This document shows positions 1 through 9,757 of a stretch of 64,000 nucleotides of DNA, piece after piece. A program made the translations under genes and the position numbers. A model generated the notes under the pieces. That model ran no database searches. It was not told where the DNA came from and saw nothing but the letters and a program-made list of their open reading frames with translations. This DNA is from Segetibacter koreensis DSM 18137. GTDB lineage: Bacteria > Bacteroidota > Bacteroidia > Chitinophagales > Chitinophagaceae. Each line of letters begins with the position of its first letter. Positions within the stretch are counted from its first letter, which is position 1. Location of the stretch: the NCBI RefSeq assembly GCF_000374045.1, contig NZ_KB893326.1:327800-391799 (forward strand), read 5' to 3'.

Positions 1-1
1 T

Positions 2-151
2 GTGAGTGCCCATGTAACAGGGGGGCTTCAATTCGTTAACGGAATTTTTGTAAATGCAGGTTATCTCGGCAGTCTACGCAATCTGGCATCAGGAGATGGA
101 AAGTATAAAAATTATGGTTTTCAATTAACTCTTGGATACTTTTTAAAGTAG
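2..151 (+). CDS. C-terminal end of an outer-membrane beta-barrel protein (partial)
   Basis: The window opens inside a reading frame that is open from base 2 and stops at 149-151. The 49 visible residues alternate polar and hydrophobic positions and contain barrel-type turns (NAGYLGSLRN, GFQLTLGYFLK), ending in an aromatic-containing strand as outer-membrane barrels do. It is probably a small OmpA/PorT-like beta-barrel protein. The start lies outside the window, so family and size cannot be fixed. A clear intrinsic terminator follows 26 bases downstream, which separates it from the SusC operon. Confidence 0.55.
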   Translation: MSAHVTGGLQFVNGIFVNAGYLGSLRNLASGDGKYKNYGFQLTLGYFLK

Positions 152-177
152 TAAGTCTTTTTACTTAAGATTTGTAG

Positions 178-207
178 GAGGCCACCTTGAGAAGACGGCC
201 TCTTTTT
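178..207 (+). terminator. Intrinsic terminator of the first gene
   Basis: GAGGCC at 178-183 pairs perfectly with GGCCTC at 197-202 and is followed by five T residues. It lies just after the outer-membrane protein stop and reads rightwards. Confidence 0.8.
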
Positions 208-717
208 ATATTATTAATAGTGGCTGTCTTATCGGCAATTCAACCCTTCATTAATGGTCTAAGAACTCTATTTCAATACTCTTATCAAAAATTTCAAGTC
301 GCTTCTGTAAATAGTGTTTTCTTTTGCGCCGCTGTACTATGTATTCTTTCTAAAGTTGGATCATTAAAAATGATGATCTTTTATTATTGGTCGTACTTTA
401 TGATTAATAGACATGCGAGGGAAAAAAATTTATTTTAATAAAACCTGCCTCAAATAGTGTTAAGTAATCATTAAAATCGTTTATTTCGCAAATGATTAAT
501 AGCAGTAAAACTGTTAAAAATCTTTGTTGCTGTTGCAGCATTGTTGATTTTCATGCTGTCTTCGTTGTTTCATTGCTAACTAATTGCGAAACCAAATGTA
601 TTTATCCAGCAAAGCTCCTTCTTTTTATACTTTTTGCCTTCACATTCCTTTTGATATTAAAATTCTTGGTCAAGATAAATTTTTCACTCGGACCTATCAT
701 TCAAAATAAAACCTGTT
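208..717. other. Intergenic region upstream of the first SusC gene
   Basis: These 510 AT-rich bases hold no convincing gene. Two short open frames here (from a TTG inside the terminator, and at 492-731) lack a family resemblance, and the second runs into the SusC start. The promoter of the following locus should lie here, but I see no unambiguous consensus. Confidence 0.5.
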
Positions 718-3700
718 ATGAAATTAATTGAACACTTATCCTTTCTATGGAGAAAAAAAAGACTGCTTTTACCGGGCTTTCTGTTATTTTCTTTACATAC
801 TGTTTTCGCACAGTCTGGAACTAAAATACCTATTACCGGCACTATTGTAGACAGCGCCGGAGTTGGAATACCAACGGTGACCGTGACAGAAAAAGGAACT
901 AAAAATTCTACAGCAACCAGTACTACGGGTGGCTTTTCTATGAATATTGCTGGCCCACGGTCTGTTCTGGTAGTAACATCGGTTGGTTATGCTCCGCAAG
1001 AAGTACGGGTGGGCACACAAACCAGTTTAATAATCAGGCTGCAGCAAACCAGTGAGGCACTGGGTGAAGTAGTAGTTGTAGGTTATGGTACGCAAAAGAA
1101 AGGTTCGTTAACAGGATCAATTGCAACTGTAACCAGTAAAGATTTAGACCGTGTACATGGAGGTTCTACAGTTAGTACAGGGCTGGCTGGTAAACTGGCC
1201 GGAGTCACTTTTCGTATGCCGGAAGGCAGACCTGGTGCATCTGCAAATATCCAGATACGTAATATGGGTACTCCCTTATACGTTATCGATGGTATTCAAC
1301 AGGATGAAGGCCAGTTTAATAACCTTGCGCCGAATGACATTGAAAGCATTTCCGTTTTAAAAGATGCTTCGGCAGCTATTTATGGAGTTCGTGCCGCAAA
1401 CGGGGTAGTGGTGGTAACTACAAAAAAAGGTGCAACCGGCCGTAATACCATTAATATAGATGCTTATTCAGGCTGGCAAAACTGGTATCGTTTCCCCAAT
1501 GTAGTTAATAATTCATACGACTACATGCGATACCGCGCAGAGGCTGAAGTAAATACGAATGGCAGCACCAACATCACTCAATCTGAATTGGATAAGTACA
1601 AGGCGGGCACTGATCCCGCTTATAGAAGCTTTGATTGGCGTAAATATGTTCTTAGAAAAAATGCTCCGCAAAACTCGGTAAACATAAATATCAACGGAGG
1701 ATCAGATAAAGTTACTTATTACGTTTCTGCTACCAACTTGTTTCAAAATTCTATGTTGGGAAGAGAGTATAAATTTAACCGTTCAAATATTCAGTCAAAT
1801 GTAACAGCAAAGTTATCTAATCGGCTAAAGGTTGGTGTTGATATGAACGGACGGGTTGAGAGCAGGGAAAACCCAGGTGTGCCTGGGGGAGATGATTACT
1901 TTTTGGCAAGGTTTGCTGTATTAAGAAATACACCACTCGAAAGACCTTATGCTAATGATAATCCAAATTACCTGAATAACATTGGTCATACAGAAACAAA
2001 CTATGCTTTTCTTAATGAAAAAATTTCCGGTAAATTCCGCAGCGACTGGAGGGTTTTGCAAACTATTCTTCATGCAGACTATGAGATACCTGGAATCAAA
2101 GGGTTAACCTTAAGAGGAGCTTATTCTTACTACATAGCTGACGAGTTAGAAAATAACCAGGAGTACACGTATAATGCTTATACCTATAACCCTGATACTA
2201 AAAATTATGATATTACGGGAGGCAGCACCAACCCCTGGAGAGACCGTGAGCAGATTAAACAGATAAATACCAACGCGCAGCTTCAATTAAATTATAGCAA
2301 TACATTCGGTGAACATACCATAGGTGCTACAGTAGTTTCTGAAAGAATTAAAAATCATCGCACCAGGAACTGGCTTCACGCTTCACCTATTTCAAACAAC
2401 CTGCCTCTTATTTACTTCCCTACTATGGATCAATACCAGGACGAGGATAATACAGAGTCTCGTATAGGTTATATCGGTCGTGTAACTTATAATTATGCAA
2501 ACCGGTATTTCCTTGAAGCATCAGCACGTCGTGATGCCTCGTATCTGTTTGCGCCTGGTTTCCAGGTTGGTTATTTTCCCGGCGTTTCTGCAGGCTGGAG
2601 AATTACAGAAGAGCCTTTTATGAAACAATTGGTTGGTAATAAAAATATACTAAGCGATTTGAAATTAAGAGGTTCTTATGGTGTATTAGGAGATGATAGA
2701 AATCCTTCAAATGCCACTCTTCCTATCGTTACTCCTTATGCTTATCTCGAAGGATATAATTATAACCAGGGAACTGCTATTCTTGATGGAAATGCAGTAA
2801 CTGTTTCACGGGATAAAGGTGTACCTACAACGAGAATATCGTGGTCGAAAAGCAAGATAACAGATATAGGAATGGACTTTACCATGTTAAAAGGAAAGTT
2901 AAGCGGCTCTTTTGACTATTTCTATAGAAAGCGTACTGGTTTGCTTGGCAATAAAAATGATGTTTTGGTGCCTGTTGAAATTGGTTACAGTTTACCTCAG
3001 GAGAATATTAACAGCGATGCGCAGTACGGTGAAGAGATGTCTCTGGCGTATAACGGAAAAGTCGGCCAAGTAAATTTTAATGTCGGTGGAAATGTGTCGT
3101 ATACCCGTGCTAAATCCTTAAATTCTTATAATCCGCTTTTCTTTAATTCATGGGATCAATACCGTAATTCTACTGAGAACAGGTATTCGCATATTGACTG
3201 GGGCTTTATAACAGACGGACAATTTACATCGCAGGAACAGATTAACAATTATCCGGTAAATATTGATGGTAAAGGAAACCGTACATTAATTCCCGGCGAC
3301 CTTATCTACAGAGATGTAAATGGTGATGGTAAGATAGATAATTATGATGAGCGACCGATTGGCTTTGGCTATGGCACCCAACCAAACATAAACTTTGGCT
3401 TTACAATCGGGCTAATGTATAAAGATTTTGATTTTAATGCTGATTTCTCGGGAGGGGCAGGATATACCTGGTTTCAAAACTGGGAAACTCGCTGGGCTTT
3501 TCAGAATAACGGAAATTTAAATACCATTTTTGAAGATAGATGGCATCGGGCTGATCTTTTTGATGTAAACAGTGCCTGGATACCAGGCAAATATCCCGCA
3601 AACAGGGTAAACCCTGGGCATGGCCATAGTGATTATGGTGGTCCGGATGGTAACCATTGGAATTCTACGTTTTGGTTGCATAATGTTAAATATGTCAGGG

Positions 3701-3909
3701 CGAGAACTATACAGTTAGGATATAAATTGCCATCTGTTATTTTAAACAAGGTTAAAATACAAAAGGCAAGAGTGTATCTTAATGCATATAACATGTTCTC
3801 GTTCGATAATCTTAAGCAGTACGGTGTCGACCCCGAAGTTTCAGATGACAATGGCCTTCAGTTTCCTCAAAACAAAGTTGTTAACGTGGGCATCAATATC
3901 ACTTTTTAA
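718..3909 (+). CDS. SusC/RagA-family TonB-dependent outer-membrane transporter
   Basis: A 1063-residue SusC-type transporter. It has a Sec signal peptide ending near VFAQ (residue 32), then a carboxypeptidase-regulatory-like beta domain (about 36-105), a TonB-box/plug start at GEVVVVGYGTQKK (about residue 117 on), a plug domain with the usual YVIDGIQ and VLKDASAAIYG motifs (about 190-225), and a long barrel ending in NVGINITF. It imports glycan fragments across the outer membrane together with its SusD partner, which starts 26 bases downstream. Length and domain order are typical. Carbohydrate is the likely cargo because glycoside hydrolases follow, and the GH127-type enzyme suggests arabinose-containing glycans. 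Confidence 0.95.
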   Translation: MKLIEHLSFLWRKKRLLLPGFLLFSLHTVFAQSGTKIPITGTIVDSAGVGIPTVTVTEKGTKNSTATSTTGGFSMNIAGPRSVLVVTSVGYAPQEVRVGTQTSLIIRLQQTSEALGEVVVVGYGTQKKGSLTGSIATVTSKDLDRVHGGSTVSTGLAGKLAGVTFRMPEGRPGASANIQIRNMGTPLYVIDGIQQDEGQFNNLAPNDIESISVLKDASAAIYGVRAANGVVVVTTKKGATGRNTINIDAYSGWQNWYRFPNVVNNSYDYMRYRAEAEVNTNGSTNITQSELDKYKAGTDPAYRSFDWRKYVLRKNAPQNSVNININGGSDKVTYYVSATNLFQNSMLGREYKFNRSNIQSNVTAKLSNRLKVGVDMNGRVESRENPGVPGGDDYFLARFAVLRNTPLERPYANDNPNYLNNIGHTETNYAFLNEKISGKFRSDWRVLQTILHADYEIPGIKGLTLRGAYSYYIADELENNQEYTYNAYTYNPDTKNYDITGGSTNPWRDREQIKQINTNAQLQLNYSNTFGEHTIGATVVSERIKNHRTRNWLHASPISNNLPLIYFPTMDQYQDEDNTESRIGYIGRVTYNYANRYFLEASARRDASYLFAPGFQVGYFPGVSAGWRITEEPFMKQLVGNKNILSDLKLRGSYGVLGDDRNPSNATLPIVTPYAYLEGYNYNQGTAILDGNAVTVSRDKGVPTTRISWSKSKITDIGMDFTMLKGKLSGSFDYFYRKRTGLLGNKNDVLVPVEIGYSLPQENINSDAQYGEEMSLAYNGKVGQVNFNVGGNVSYTRAKSLNSYNPLFFNSWDQYRNSTENRYSHIDWGFITDGQFTSQEQINNYPVNIDGKGNRTLIPGDLIYRDVNGDGKIDNYDERPIGFGYGTQPNINFGFTIGLMYKDFDFNADFSGGAGYTWFQNWETRWAFQNNGNLNTIFEDRWHRADLFDVNSAWIPGKYPANRVNPGHGHSDYGGPDGNHWNSTFWLHNVKYVRARTIQLGYKLPSVILNKVKIQKARVYLNAYNMFSFDNLKQYGVDPEVSDDNGLQFPQNKVVNVGINITF

Positions 3910-3935
3910 AAAAATCCAGAGTATAAATTAATTCA

Positions 3936-5858
3936 ATGAAAAAGTTATTATTCATAACAATGTCTGGCCTCCTTCTGGGTGCATGGGGCTGCAAAAAAGA
4001 CAGTGAGTTTTTAGATATTCCTCCTATCCAGATTGTTCCTAATGAAGTTGCGTTTTCAGATCCTGCTCTCGTCTTATCTATATTAGGTGATCTTTATAAC
4101 AGGCAGGTAGATTTTACCAGCCTCGACGGATATTCAGATGGAACACCGGGTTGGAGAACTTTTACTGATTTTAGTGAGAGTTTTCCTTCAGAAAATGGAA
4201 GTAATTACATCGTGCAAAGAACAGGCTGGGGGTATGGAGAGTGGGCCACCTGGGATTATGCATATATACGTGATCTTAACCTCTTTATTCAAAGAGATAG
4301 TGCAGCAACACAACTGACAGAGTCTGATAAATCACGGTTTTTAGCAGAAGCCCGTTTTCTTCGGGCTAACTATTATTTCGAACTGGTAAAAAGGATGGGC
4401 GGTGTTCCCCTGATTACAAATCCTTTGCAGTATGATTATAAGGGTGACGCTACTTCCTTGCAGGTACCGAGAGCAAAAGAATCTGAGGTATATGATTTTA
4501 TAATCAGTGAAGCAGAAGCGATTAAAGACAAATTACCCGCAGACGCTAACGTAAAGTCAAGAGCAAGCAAAGCTGCAGCGCTGGCTATGGAAGCACGGGC
4601 TGCTTTATATGCAGCATCTATAGCAAAGTATGGAGCAAACACTCCCCAGGTATCGCTGCCGGGAGGTGAAGTTGGCATACCAGCAACTATGGCAAACGGT
4701 TATTATACTACTGCTTTAAAAGCTGCCCAGGAAATTATTAATGGCAATGCTGGACCTTATCAATTATATAAAGTCTTACCTGATCTTTCAGACAATTTTG
4801 CTGCTATCTTTTTAGATAAAAGCAGTGTTAACCAGGAGTCGATATTTATTGAGGATTTTAAAGTCGGAGGGAGAACGCACGGTTTCACAGTAAACGATCA
4901 GCCTTTTTCCATTTCAGATGAAAACGGTAGTTCAGATGCCGGCCGTTTGAATCCTTCATTAAACCTTGTACAATCCTTTGAAAGACTCGATAACACCTAT
5001 GTACCTATTCAAACTACAGATGTTTCTGGTAATCCTGTTTATTATGCAGATCAACTTGATGCTTTTGCAGCAAGAGATGCACGCCTTGCAGGTACTGTGC
5101 TTTTACCCAATGGTCTCTTCAAAGGTAAAAGAGTGGATATTTGGGCTGGTTACCAGTTAGCTGACGGAAGTATTATCAGCAGCGACAATTACGTAAACCA
5201 GAAGCCATTACCCGGCACAACCAATCCCGTGCAGGTTGTTGGTTCCGACGGTACGGTTAACGGCCTTGAAGCAAGATCGCAAAGCGGGTTTTATATCAGA
5301 AAATACCTTGATCCTACAATTGGTTCAGGAAGAAGAGGCAGAGGCAGCGAAGTGGCATTTATTCGTTACAGATACGCTGAAGTTTTATTGAATGCAGCAG
5401 AAGCTGCGTTCGAATTAGGTCAACCTGCTGTGGCGGCGGGTTATATGAACCAGGTACGCGCAAGGGCAGGATTAACTACACCGTTAGCTGTCACAGATAT
5501 TACATTCGACCGTATTGTTCATGAGCGTCGGGTTGAGTTGGCTTTTGAAGGTCATATCTTATTTGATATGAAGCGGTGGAGAATAGCACACATTGTGTGG
5601 GACGGTACACCAATGACTAAGGCTGATCTTGTTAGCAATATAGGCAAAGCTACCAAAAGAAATACGCAGCCCTGGGGTTTATGGTCTTATAAATATTACA
5701 ACCCGGGAAATCCGAATAACGGTAAATGGATTTTTAAGGAAGTTCTCCCTGCGGTTGTTACTGGTGCTAACAGGTTTCAATTCGGAAACTATTATTCTAC
5801 AATCAACGATAATATACGGGCAGCGAATCCTAAGATAGTAAGACAACCAAACCAATAA
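3936..5858 (+). CDS. SusD/RagB-family surface glycan-binding lipoprotein
   Basis: A 640-residue SusD-like lipoprotein. The signal peptide ends at Cys19 (GAWGC followed by KKDSEF); Trp at the -2 position is unusual for a lipobox but the Gly-Cys pair is intact. The N-terminal TPR-like region includes EARFLRANYYFELVKRMGGVPL (about 128-150), the hallmark SusD helix pair. The C-terminal region has RYAEVLLNAAEAAFELG and VHERRVELAFEGHILFDMKRW, both standard RagB/SusD signatures. It caps the SusC barrel at the cell surface and captures ligand. It is co-transcribed with the upstream SusC gene and precedes a DUF3823 lipoprotein, as is common in these loci. Confidence 0.95.
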   Translation: MKKLLFITMSGLLLGAWGCKKDSEFLDIPPIQIVPNEVAFSDPALVLSILGDLYNRQVDFTSLDGYSDGTPGWRTFTDFSESFPSENGSNYIVQRTGWGYGEWATWDYAYIRDLNLFIQRDSAATQLTESDKSRFLAEARFLRANYYFELVKRMGGVPLITNPLQYDYKGDATSLQVPRAKESEVYDFIISEAEAIKDKLPADANVKSRASKAAALAMEARAALYAASIAKYGANTPQVSLPGGEVGIPATMANGYYTTALKAAQEIINGNAGPYQLYKVLPDLSDNFAAIFLDKSSVNQESIFIEDFKVGGRTHGFTVNDQPFSISDENGSSDAGRLNPSLNLVQSFERLDNTYVPIQTTDVSGNPVYYADQLDAFAARDARLAGTVLLPNGLFKGKRVDIWAGYQLADGSIISSDNYVNQKPLPGTTNPVQVVGSDGTVNGLEARSQSGFYIRKYLDPTIGSGRRGRGSEVAFIRYRYAEVLLNAAEAAFELGQPAVAAGYMNQVRARAGLTTPLAVTDITFDRIVHERRVELAFEGHILFDMKRWRIAHIVWDGTPMTKADLVSNIGKATKRNTQPWGLWSYKYYNPGNPNNGKWIFKEVLPAVVTGANRFQFGNYYSTINDNIRAANPKIVRQPNQ

Positions 5859-5884
5859 GCTTTTCATTTATCAAATTGCTCATC

Positions 5885-6589
5885 ATGAAAATTAGATATT
5901 ATTATATTGTTTTAATAACGTTATCCATTGCAGTTATTTCATGTAAAAAAGATAACTACGACGCTCCTTCGTCTACCTTGAAAGGACGCCTCGTTTATAA
6001 GGGCGATTCAATTGGGGTCGAAAGAGACCAGGTGCCTTACGAACTATACCAATACGGTTTTGGTAAAGTTGGCGCCATTGCTTCTTCTTTTGCTCAGGAC
6101 GGTAGCTATTCTGCTCTTCTTTTCGACGGTGATTATAAGTTAATTATCCCTGGTGGTCAGGGCCCTTTTATGTGGAAGCAGACCGCTACAGGTGCGCCAG
6201 ATTCCCTGGCTATCACATTAAAAGGTAGCCAGACTTTAGACCTTGAGGTTACACCTTTTTATATGATCAGAAACCCTCAAATCACGGGTTCTGCAGGTAG
6301 TGTTTCAGCTTCTTTTAAAGTAGAAAAGATTGTCACTGATTCTGTAAATCAAAAAGATATAGAGAGAGTTTCGCTTTATATTAATAAAACACAGTTTGTT
6401 TCTGGCGGTGATAATATTGCAGCCATAGACCTGGGCGGGGCAGATATTGCTGATCCAAATAATATAACTTTAAATGTAACGGTACCGGCGATCGTACCCA
6501 CTCAAAATTATGTTTTTGGTCGTATTGGAGTTAAAATTGCCGGTGTTGAAGACATGATTTTTTCACCGGTTCAAAAGATTCAGTTTTAA
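5885..6589 (+). CDS. DUF3823-type surface lipoprotein of a Sus-like locus
   Basis: I start this gene at ATG 5885 (the frame is open from TTG 5876), giving 234 residues with a lipoprotein signal peptide ending at ISC-KKD (Cys20). The body resembles DUF3823 proteins: an N-terminal beta-sandwich (LKGRLVYKGDSIGV, then VPYELYQYGFG), a segment on the pattern FDGDYKLIIPGGQGPF, and a second Ig-like domain beginning near PFYMIRNPQ. Such proteins sit directly after SusD genes and are thought to be accessory surface glycan-binding proteins. The exact ligand is unknown. It is the last gene before a hairpin and 192 bases of spacer. Confidence 0.8.
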   Translation: MKIRYYYIVLITLSIAVISCKKDNYDAPSSTLKGRLVYKGDSIGVERDQVPYELYQYGFGKVGAIASSFAQDGSYSALLFDGDYKLIIPGGQGPFMWKQTATGAPDSLAITLKGSQTLDLEVTPFYMIRNPQITGSAGSVSASFKVEKIVTDSVNQKDIERVSLYINKTQFVSGGDNIAAIDLGGADIADPNNITLNVTVPAIVPTQNYVFGRIGVKIAGVEDMIFSPVQKIQF

Positions 6590-6698
6590 TATTTTTAATA
6601 CAATTATTATCTTTTAAAATTTAATAATTAAGTCTTACCTAACTCTTACACATAGTTGATTAGTAAAAGATTTTCAATATCTCCTTATCCTTATTTAG

Positions 6699-6747
6699 AA
6701 TTGAACGACCAGCAATTAAAAAAAATTTGCTTGTAGGTCGTTCAATT
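6699..6747. terminator. 12-bp perfect hairpin after the SusCD-DUF3823 genes
   Basis: AATTGAACGACC (6699-6710) is perfectly complementary to GGTCGTTCAATT (6736-6747) across a 25-base A-rich loop that carries a weaker inner AGCAA/TTGCT pairing. It probably separates transporter from enzyme transcription as a terminator or attenuator. There is no long T run, so a protein operator or RNA element is also possible. Confidence 0.55.
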
Positions 6748-6781
6748 TGCATATAGAACACAATTATTTACTAAACTAAAA

Positions 6782-8635
6782 ATGAAAGTGAAAAAATATT
6801 TATTGATTTCGTTAACCGTAGCCTTTTCTTCAGTTTATAGCGTTGCACAGCAATCAGCATGGAAGATCGCAGGAAACAAAATCGTAAGCCCCTGGGCAGA
6901 GAAAGTTAACCCGACAAGTCCTTTGGCAGAATATCCAAGACCTCAAATGGTTCGCAGCATTTGGAAGAATTTAAACGGCCTTTGGGATTACTCCGTTCTA
7001 CCAAAAACAGAGGCTATGCCATCGTCTTACCAGGGAAAGATCCTTGTTCCTTTTGCAGTTGAGTCTGCTTTATCAGGGGTTGGAAAAACAGTAGGGAAAG
7101 ACAGCTTGCTATGGTATAAGTCTACTTTTTCCGTCCCTTCATCTATGAAAGGAAAAAATGTGCTATTGCATTTTGGGGCAGTGGACTGGCAGACCGAGGT
7201 TTACCTTAACGGAAAAAAAGTTGGAACACATGAGGGAGGATATGATCCATTTACATTCGATATTACTTCAGCTATAAAAAAAGGGAATCAACAACTTGAA
7301 GTAAGAGTTTGGGATCCAACTGATGAGGGTCCTCAACCGCGCGGCAAGCAAGTGAAAAATCCTGAGGGAATATGGTACACACCCGTAACAGGAATATGGC
7401 AAACCGTTTGGATCGAAGCTGTTCCTAAAACCTATATTGCTTCTACAAAGCAAACTCCTGATATTGATAAGCAGACACTTACCGTGGCAGCTAATGTCGA
7501 AAACCTGCAAAGCGGAGACGTGGTGAAAGTTTCGGCATGGGATGGCATTAACAAAATTGCCGAACAATCAGCAGATGGAAGTGCACCTACTACATTGACT
7601 GTTAGTAATCCAAAACTTTGGTCACCGGAAAATCCTTTTTTATATGATTTAACCGTTTCTGTTGTACGAAAAGGAAAGGTGTTAGATGAGGTGAAAAGTT
7701 ATTTTGCCATGCGTAAAACTTCACTTGCGCCTGATGCAAACGGCATTCAAAGAATGATGTTGAACAATAAGTTTGTGTTTCAGTATGGCCCTTTGGACCA
7801 AGGTTGGTGGCCTGACGGATTGTATACGGCACCAACAGACGAAGCCCTCAAGTTTGACATTGAGAAAACCAAAGAAATGGGCTTCAACATGATAAGGAAG
7901 CACATTAAAGTAGAGCCGGCACGATGGTACAACTACTGTGACAAGTTAGGCATGGTGGTGTGGCAAGACATGCCGAGCGGTGACCTGGGTAACCAGTGGG
8001 AAAACCGACCCGGTGTTATTGATAGAGCTACAGACAAAGATCGAACACCCGAGTCTGAAAATTATTATCGTAAAGACTGGAATAATATTATCGACGCACT
8101 ATACAACTTTCCTTGTATTATAGTGTGGACGCCTTTTAATGAAGCCTGGGGCCAGTTTAAAACCGTAGAGATCACAAACTGGACTATGCAGAAAGATCCT
8201 TCAAGATTGGTAAACAGCGCAAGCGGGGGTAATTTTTATACTGTAGGACACATTGTTGACCTTCACAATTACCCTCATCCTGCAATGCCCCGTCCCGATC
8301 TTTTTGGATCGAAACAGGCCGTTGTTCTAGGCGAATTTGGCGGTTTAGGTTTGCCGCTCGAAGGTCACACCTGGATAGAAAAAGGTAACTGGGGATATAG
8401 AAAATTTTCAACGGCGGACAGTATGTTTACTACTTATACCTCCTACACAAAAAGGTTGGCAGAATTAATCAAACTGGGTTTATCAGCAGCAGTTTATACA
8501 CAGACGACTGATGTGGAAGTAGAAACAAACGGTTTTATGACCTATGACAGAAAGGTTATAAAGATGCCGCTTGATAAGTTAAAAGAAGTAAACAGTAGAC
8601 TATATGATCCGCAGCTAAGTGCTAAAAACCCTTAA
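6782..8635 (+). CDS. Glycoside hydrolase family 2 enzyme (beta-galactosidase-like)
   Basis: A 617-residue secreted GH2 enzyme with signal peptide to about residue 22 (VYSVAQQ). The N-terminal sugar-binding jelly roll (about 50-200; GLWDYSV, LLHFGAVDWQTEVYLNGKKVGTHEGGYDPF) and Ig-like middle domain precede a TIM barrel. The acid/base is the Glu of PFNEAWGQF (E454) and the nucleophile is probably the Glu of GEFGG (E518). GH2 members act on beta-galactosides, beta-glucuronides, beta-mannosides or alpha-L-arabinopyranosides; sequence alone does not decide which. The length is at the short end, with no extra C-terminal domain. The stop codon overlaps the next start (TAATG), which implies translational coupling to the GH43-like gene. 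Confidence 0.9.
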   Translation: MKVKKYLLISLTVAFSSVYSVAQQSAWKIAGNKIVSPWAEKVNPTSPLAEYPRPQMVRSIWKNLNGLWDYSVLPKTEAMPSSYQGKILVPFAVESALSGVGKTVGKDSLLWYKSTFSVPSSMKGKNVLLHFGAVDWQTEVYLNGKKVGTHEGGYDPFTFDITSAIKKGNQQLEVRVWDPTDEGPQPRGKQVKNPEGIWYTPVTGIWQTVWIEAVPKTYIASTKQTPDIDKQTLTVAANVENLQSGDVVKVSAWDGINKIAEQSADGSAPTTLTVSNPKLWSPENPFLYDLTVSVVRKGKVLDEVKSYFAMRKTSLAPDANGIQRMMLNNKFVFQYGPLDQGWWPDGLYTAPTDEALKFDIEKTKEMGFNMIRKHIKVEPARWYNYCDKLGMVVWQDMPSGDLGNQWENRPGVIDRATDKDRTPESENYYRKDWNNIIDALYNFPCIIVWTPFNEAWGQFKTVEITNWTMQKDPSRLVNSASGGNFYTVGHIVDLHNYPHPAMPRPDLFGSKQAVVLGEFGGLGLPLEGHTWIEKGNWGYRKFSTADSMFTTYTSYTKRLAELIKLGLSAAVYTQTTDVEVETNGFMTYDRKVIKMPLDKLKEVNSRLYDPQLSAKNP

Positions 8636-9693
8636 TGGAAAGAAAGATAATCCCCTTCAAAAATTGCTTAGCGGTATTAGTTGTTTTTATAATAAATATC
8701 GTAGAAACATCTGCGGGTATAGCACAAGATAGTCCCGTTTCCAGGGTTCATATTGCTCCCGCGCCATTATATCGCGATCCTGTAACCGATGGTGCCGCTG
8801 ATCCGGTTATTATATGGAACCGTCAGGAGAAATCGTGGTGGATGTTATATACACAAAGACGAGCGAATTTGGATGCTGCTGATGTCGCTTATTGTTACGG
8901 AACACCTATCGGCATTGCATCTTCGAAAGACAATGGGCAAACCTGGGTGTACAGAGGAACACTCAAGCTCGACTTCGACCCGGGTGTAAATACATTTTGG
9001 GCACCTGATGTTGTATACCACAACGGCGAGTATCATATGTTTGTGGTGTATATAGAGGGAGTTAGAAATCACTGGGGAGGGGTGAAGCGAATGGCTCATT
9101 ATACAGCAAAAAATTTATGGAATTGGAAGTTTCAGGGCTTTTTGAAGCTAACGTCGGAAAATGTAATTGATGCATCACTTTTCCAGATGCCTGATGGCAA
9201 ATGGAGGATGTGGTATAAGGACGAAGCTAAAGGAAGTGCGATTATGATGGCCGAAAGTAGTGATCTATATAAATGGAACATTAATACAACCCCTGCTATC
9301 GCTGGCGCACAGGAAGGTCCAAAAATATTTCATTTCGGAGAATACTACTGGATGCTAACAGATGAGTGGCACGGAATGAGGGTGTACAGATCAAAAGACT
9401 GCAATATTTGGGAAAAGCAGGGTGTAATACTGGAAGGGCCATCACAACGAGAAGAAGATACGCCAAGCGGGGCACACGGAGACGTTATTGTAGTTGATAA
9501 TAAAGCTTATGTTTTTTATTTCACTCATCCCGGCCGCAAATCACATTCTGAAGCTCCTTTGAATACTAACGGAGTTGTGCCCTACGGTCTGAGAAGATCG
9601 TCGATACAAGTGGCTTCATTACAAATAAAGAATGGTACTTTAGTAACAGACCGAAATAAGCCTTTTGATTTTTGGTTGAATAACTTGCAATAA
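8635..9693 (+). CDS. GH43-like five-bladed beta-propeller glycosidase
   Basis: A 352-residue secreted protein with a signal peptide to about residue 30 (TSAGIAQ). The repeated blades and three spaced carboxylates match the GH43/GH117 fold: D56 in GAADPVI (candidate base), D179 in VIDASLF (pKa modulator) and E227 in AQEGPKI (acid). Enzymes of this clan are often alpha-L-arabinofuranosidases or beta-xylosidases, but the family is broad and the exact activity is inferred only. The start overlaps the GH2 stop by one base, so the two enzymes are made together. The following GH127-type gene starts 64 bases later on the same strand. Confidence 0.75.
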   Translation: MERKIIPFKNCLAVLVVFIINIVETSAGIAQDSPVSRVHIAPAPLYRDPVTDGAADPVIIWNRQEKSWWMLYTQRRANLDAADVAYCYGTPIGIASSKDNGQTWVYRGTLKLDFDPGVNTFWAPDVVYHNGEYHMFVVYIEGVRNHWGGVKRMAHYTAKNLWNWKFQGFLKLTSENVIDASLFQMPDGKWRMWYKDEAKGSAIMMAESSDLYKWNINTTPAIAGAQEGPKIFHFGEYYWMLTDEWHGMRVYRSKDCNIWEKQGVILEGPSQREEDTPSGAHGDVIVVDNKAYVFYFTHPGRKSHSEAPLNTNGVVPYGLRRSSIQVASLQIKNGTLVTDRNKPFDFWLNNLQ

Positions 9694-9757
9694 GAACTGC
9701 TGTGGTGATATACTTTTGAGAAGTCCTCGGTAGTCCTCTCCATTAAAAAAATATCGA

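Noticed and set aside
187-438. 83-codon frame starting with TTG
   Set aside because: It begins inside the intrinsic terminator, has no family resemblance and no plausible start.
492-731. 79-codon frame before SusC
   Set aside because: Low-complexity hydrophobic content, overlaps the SusC start, no recognisable family.
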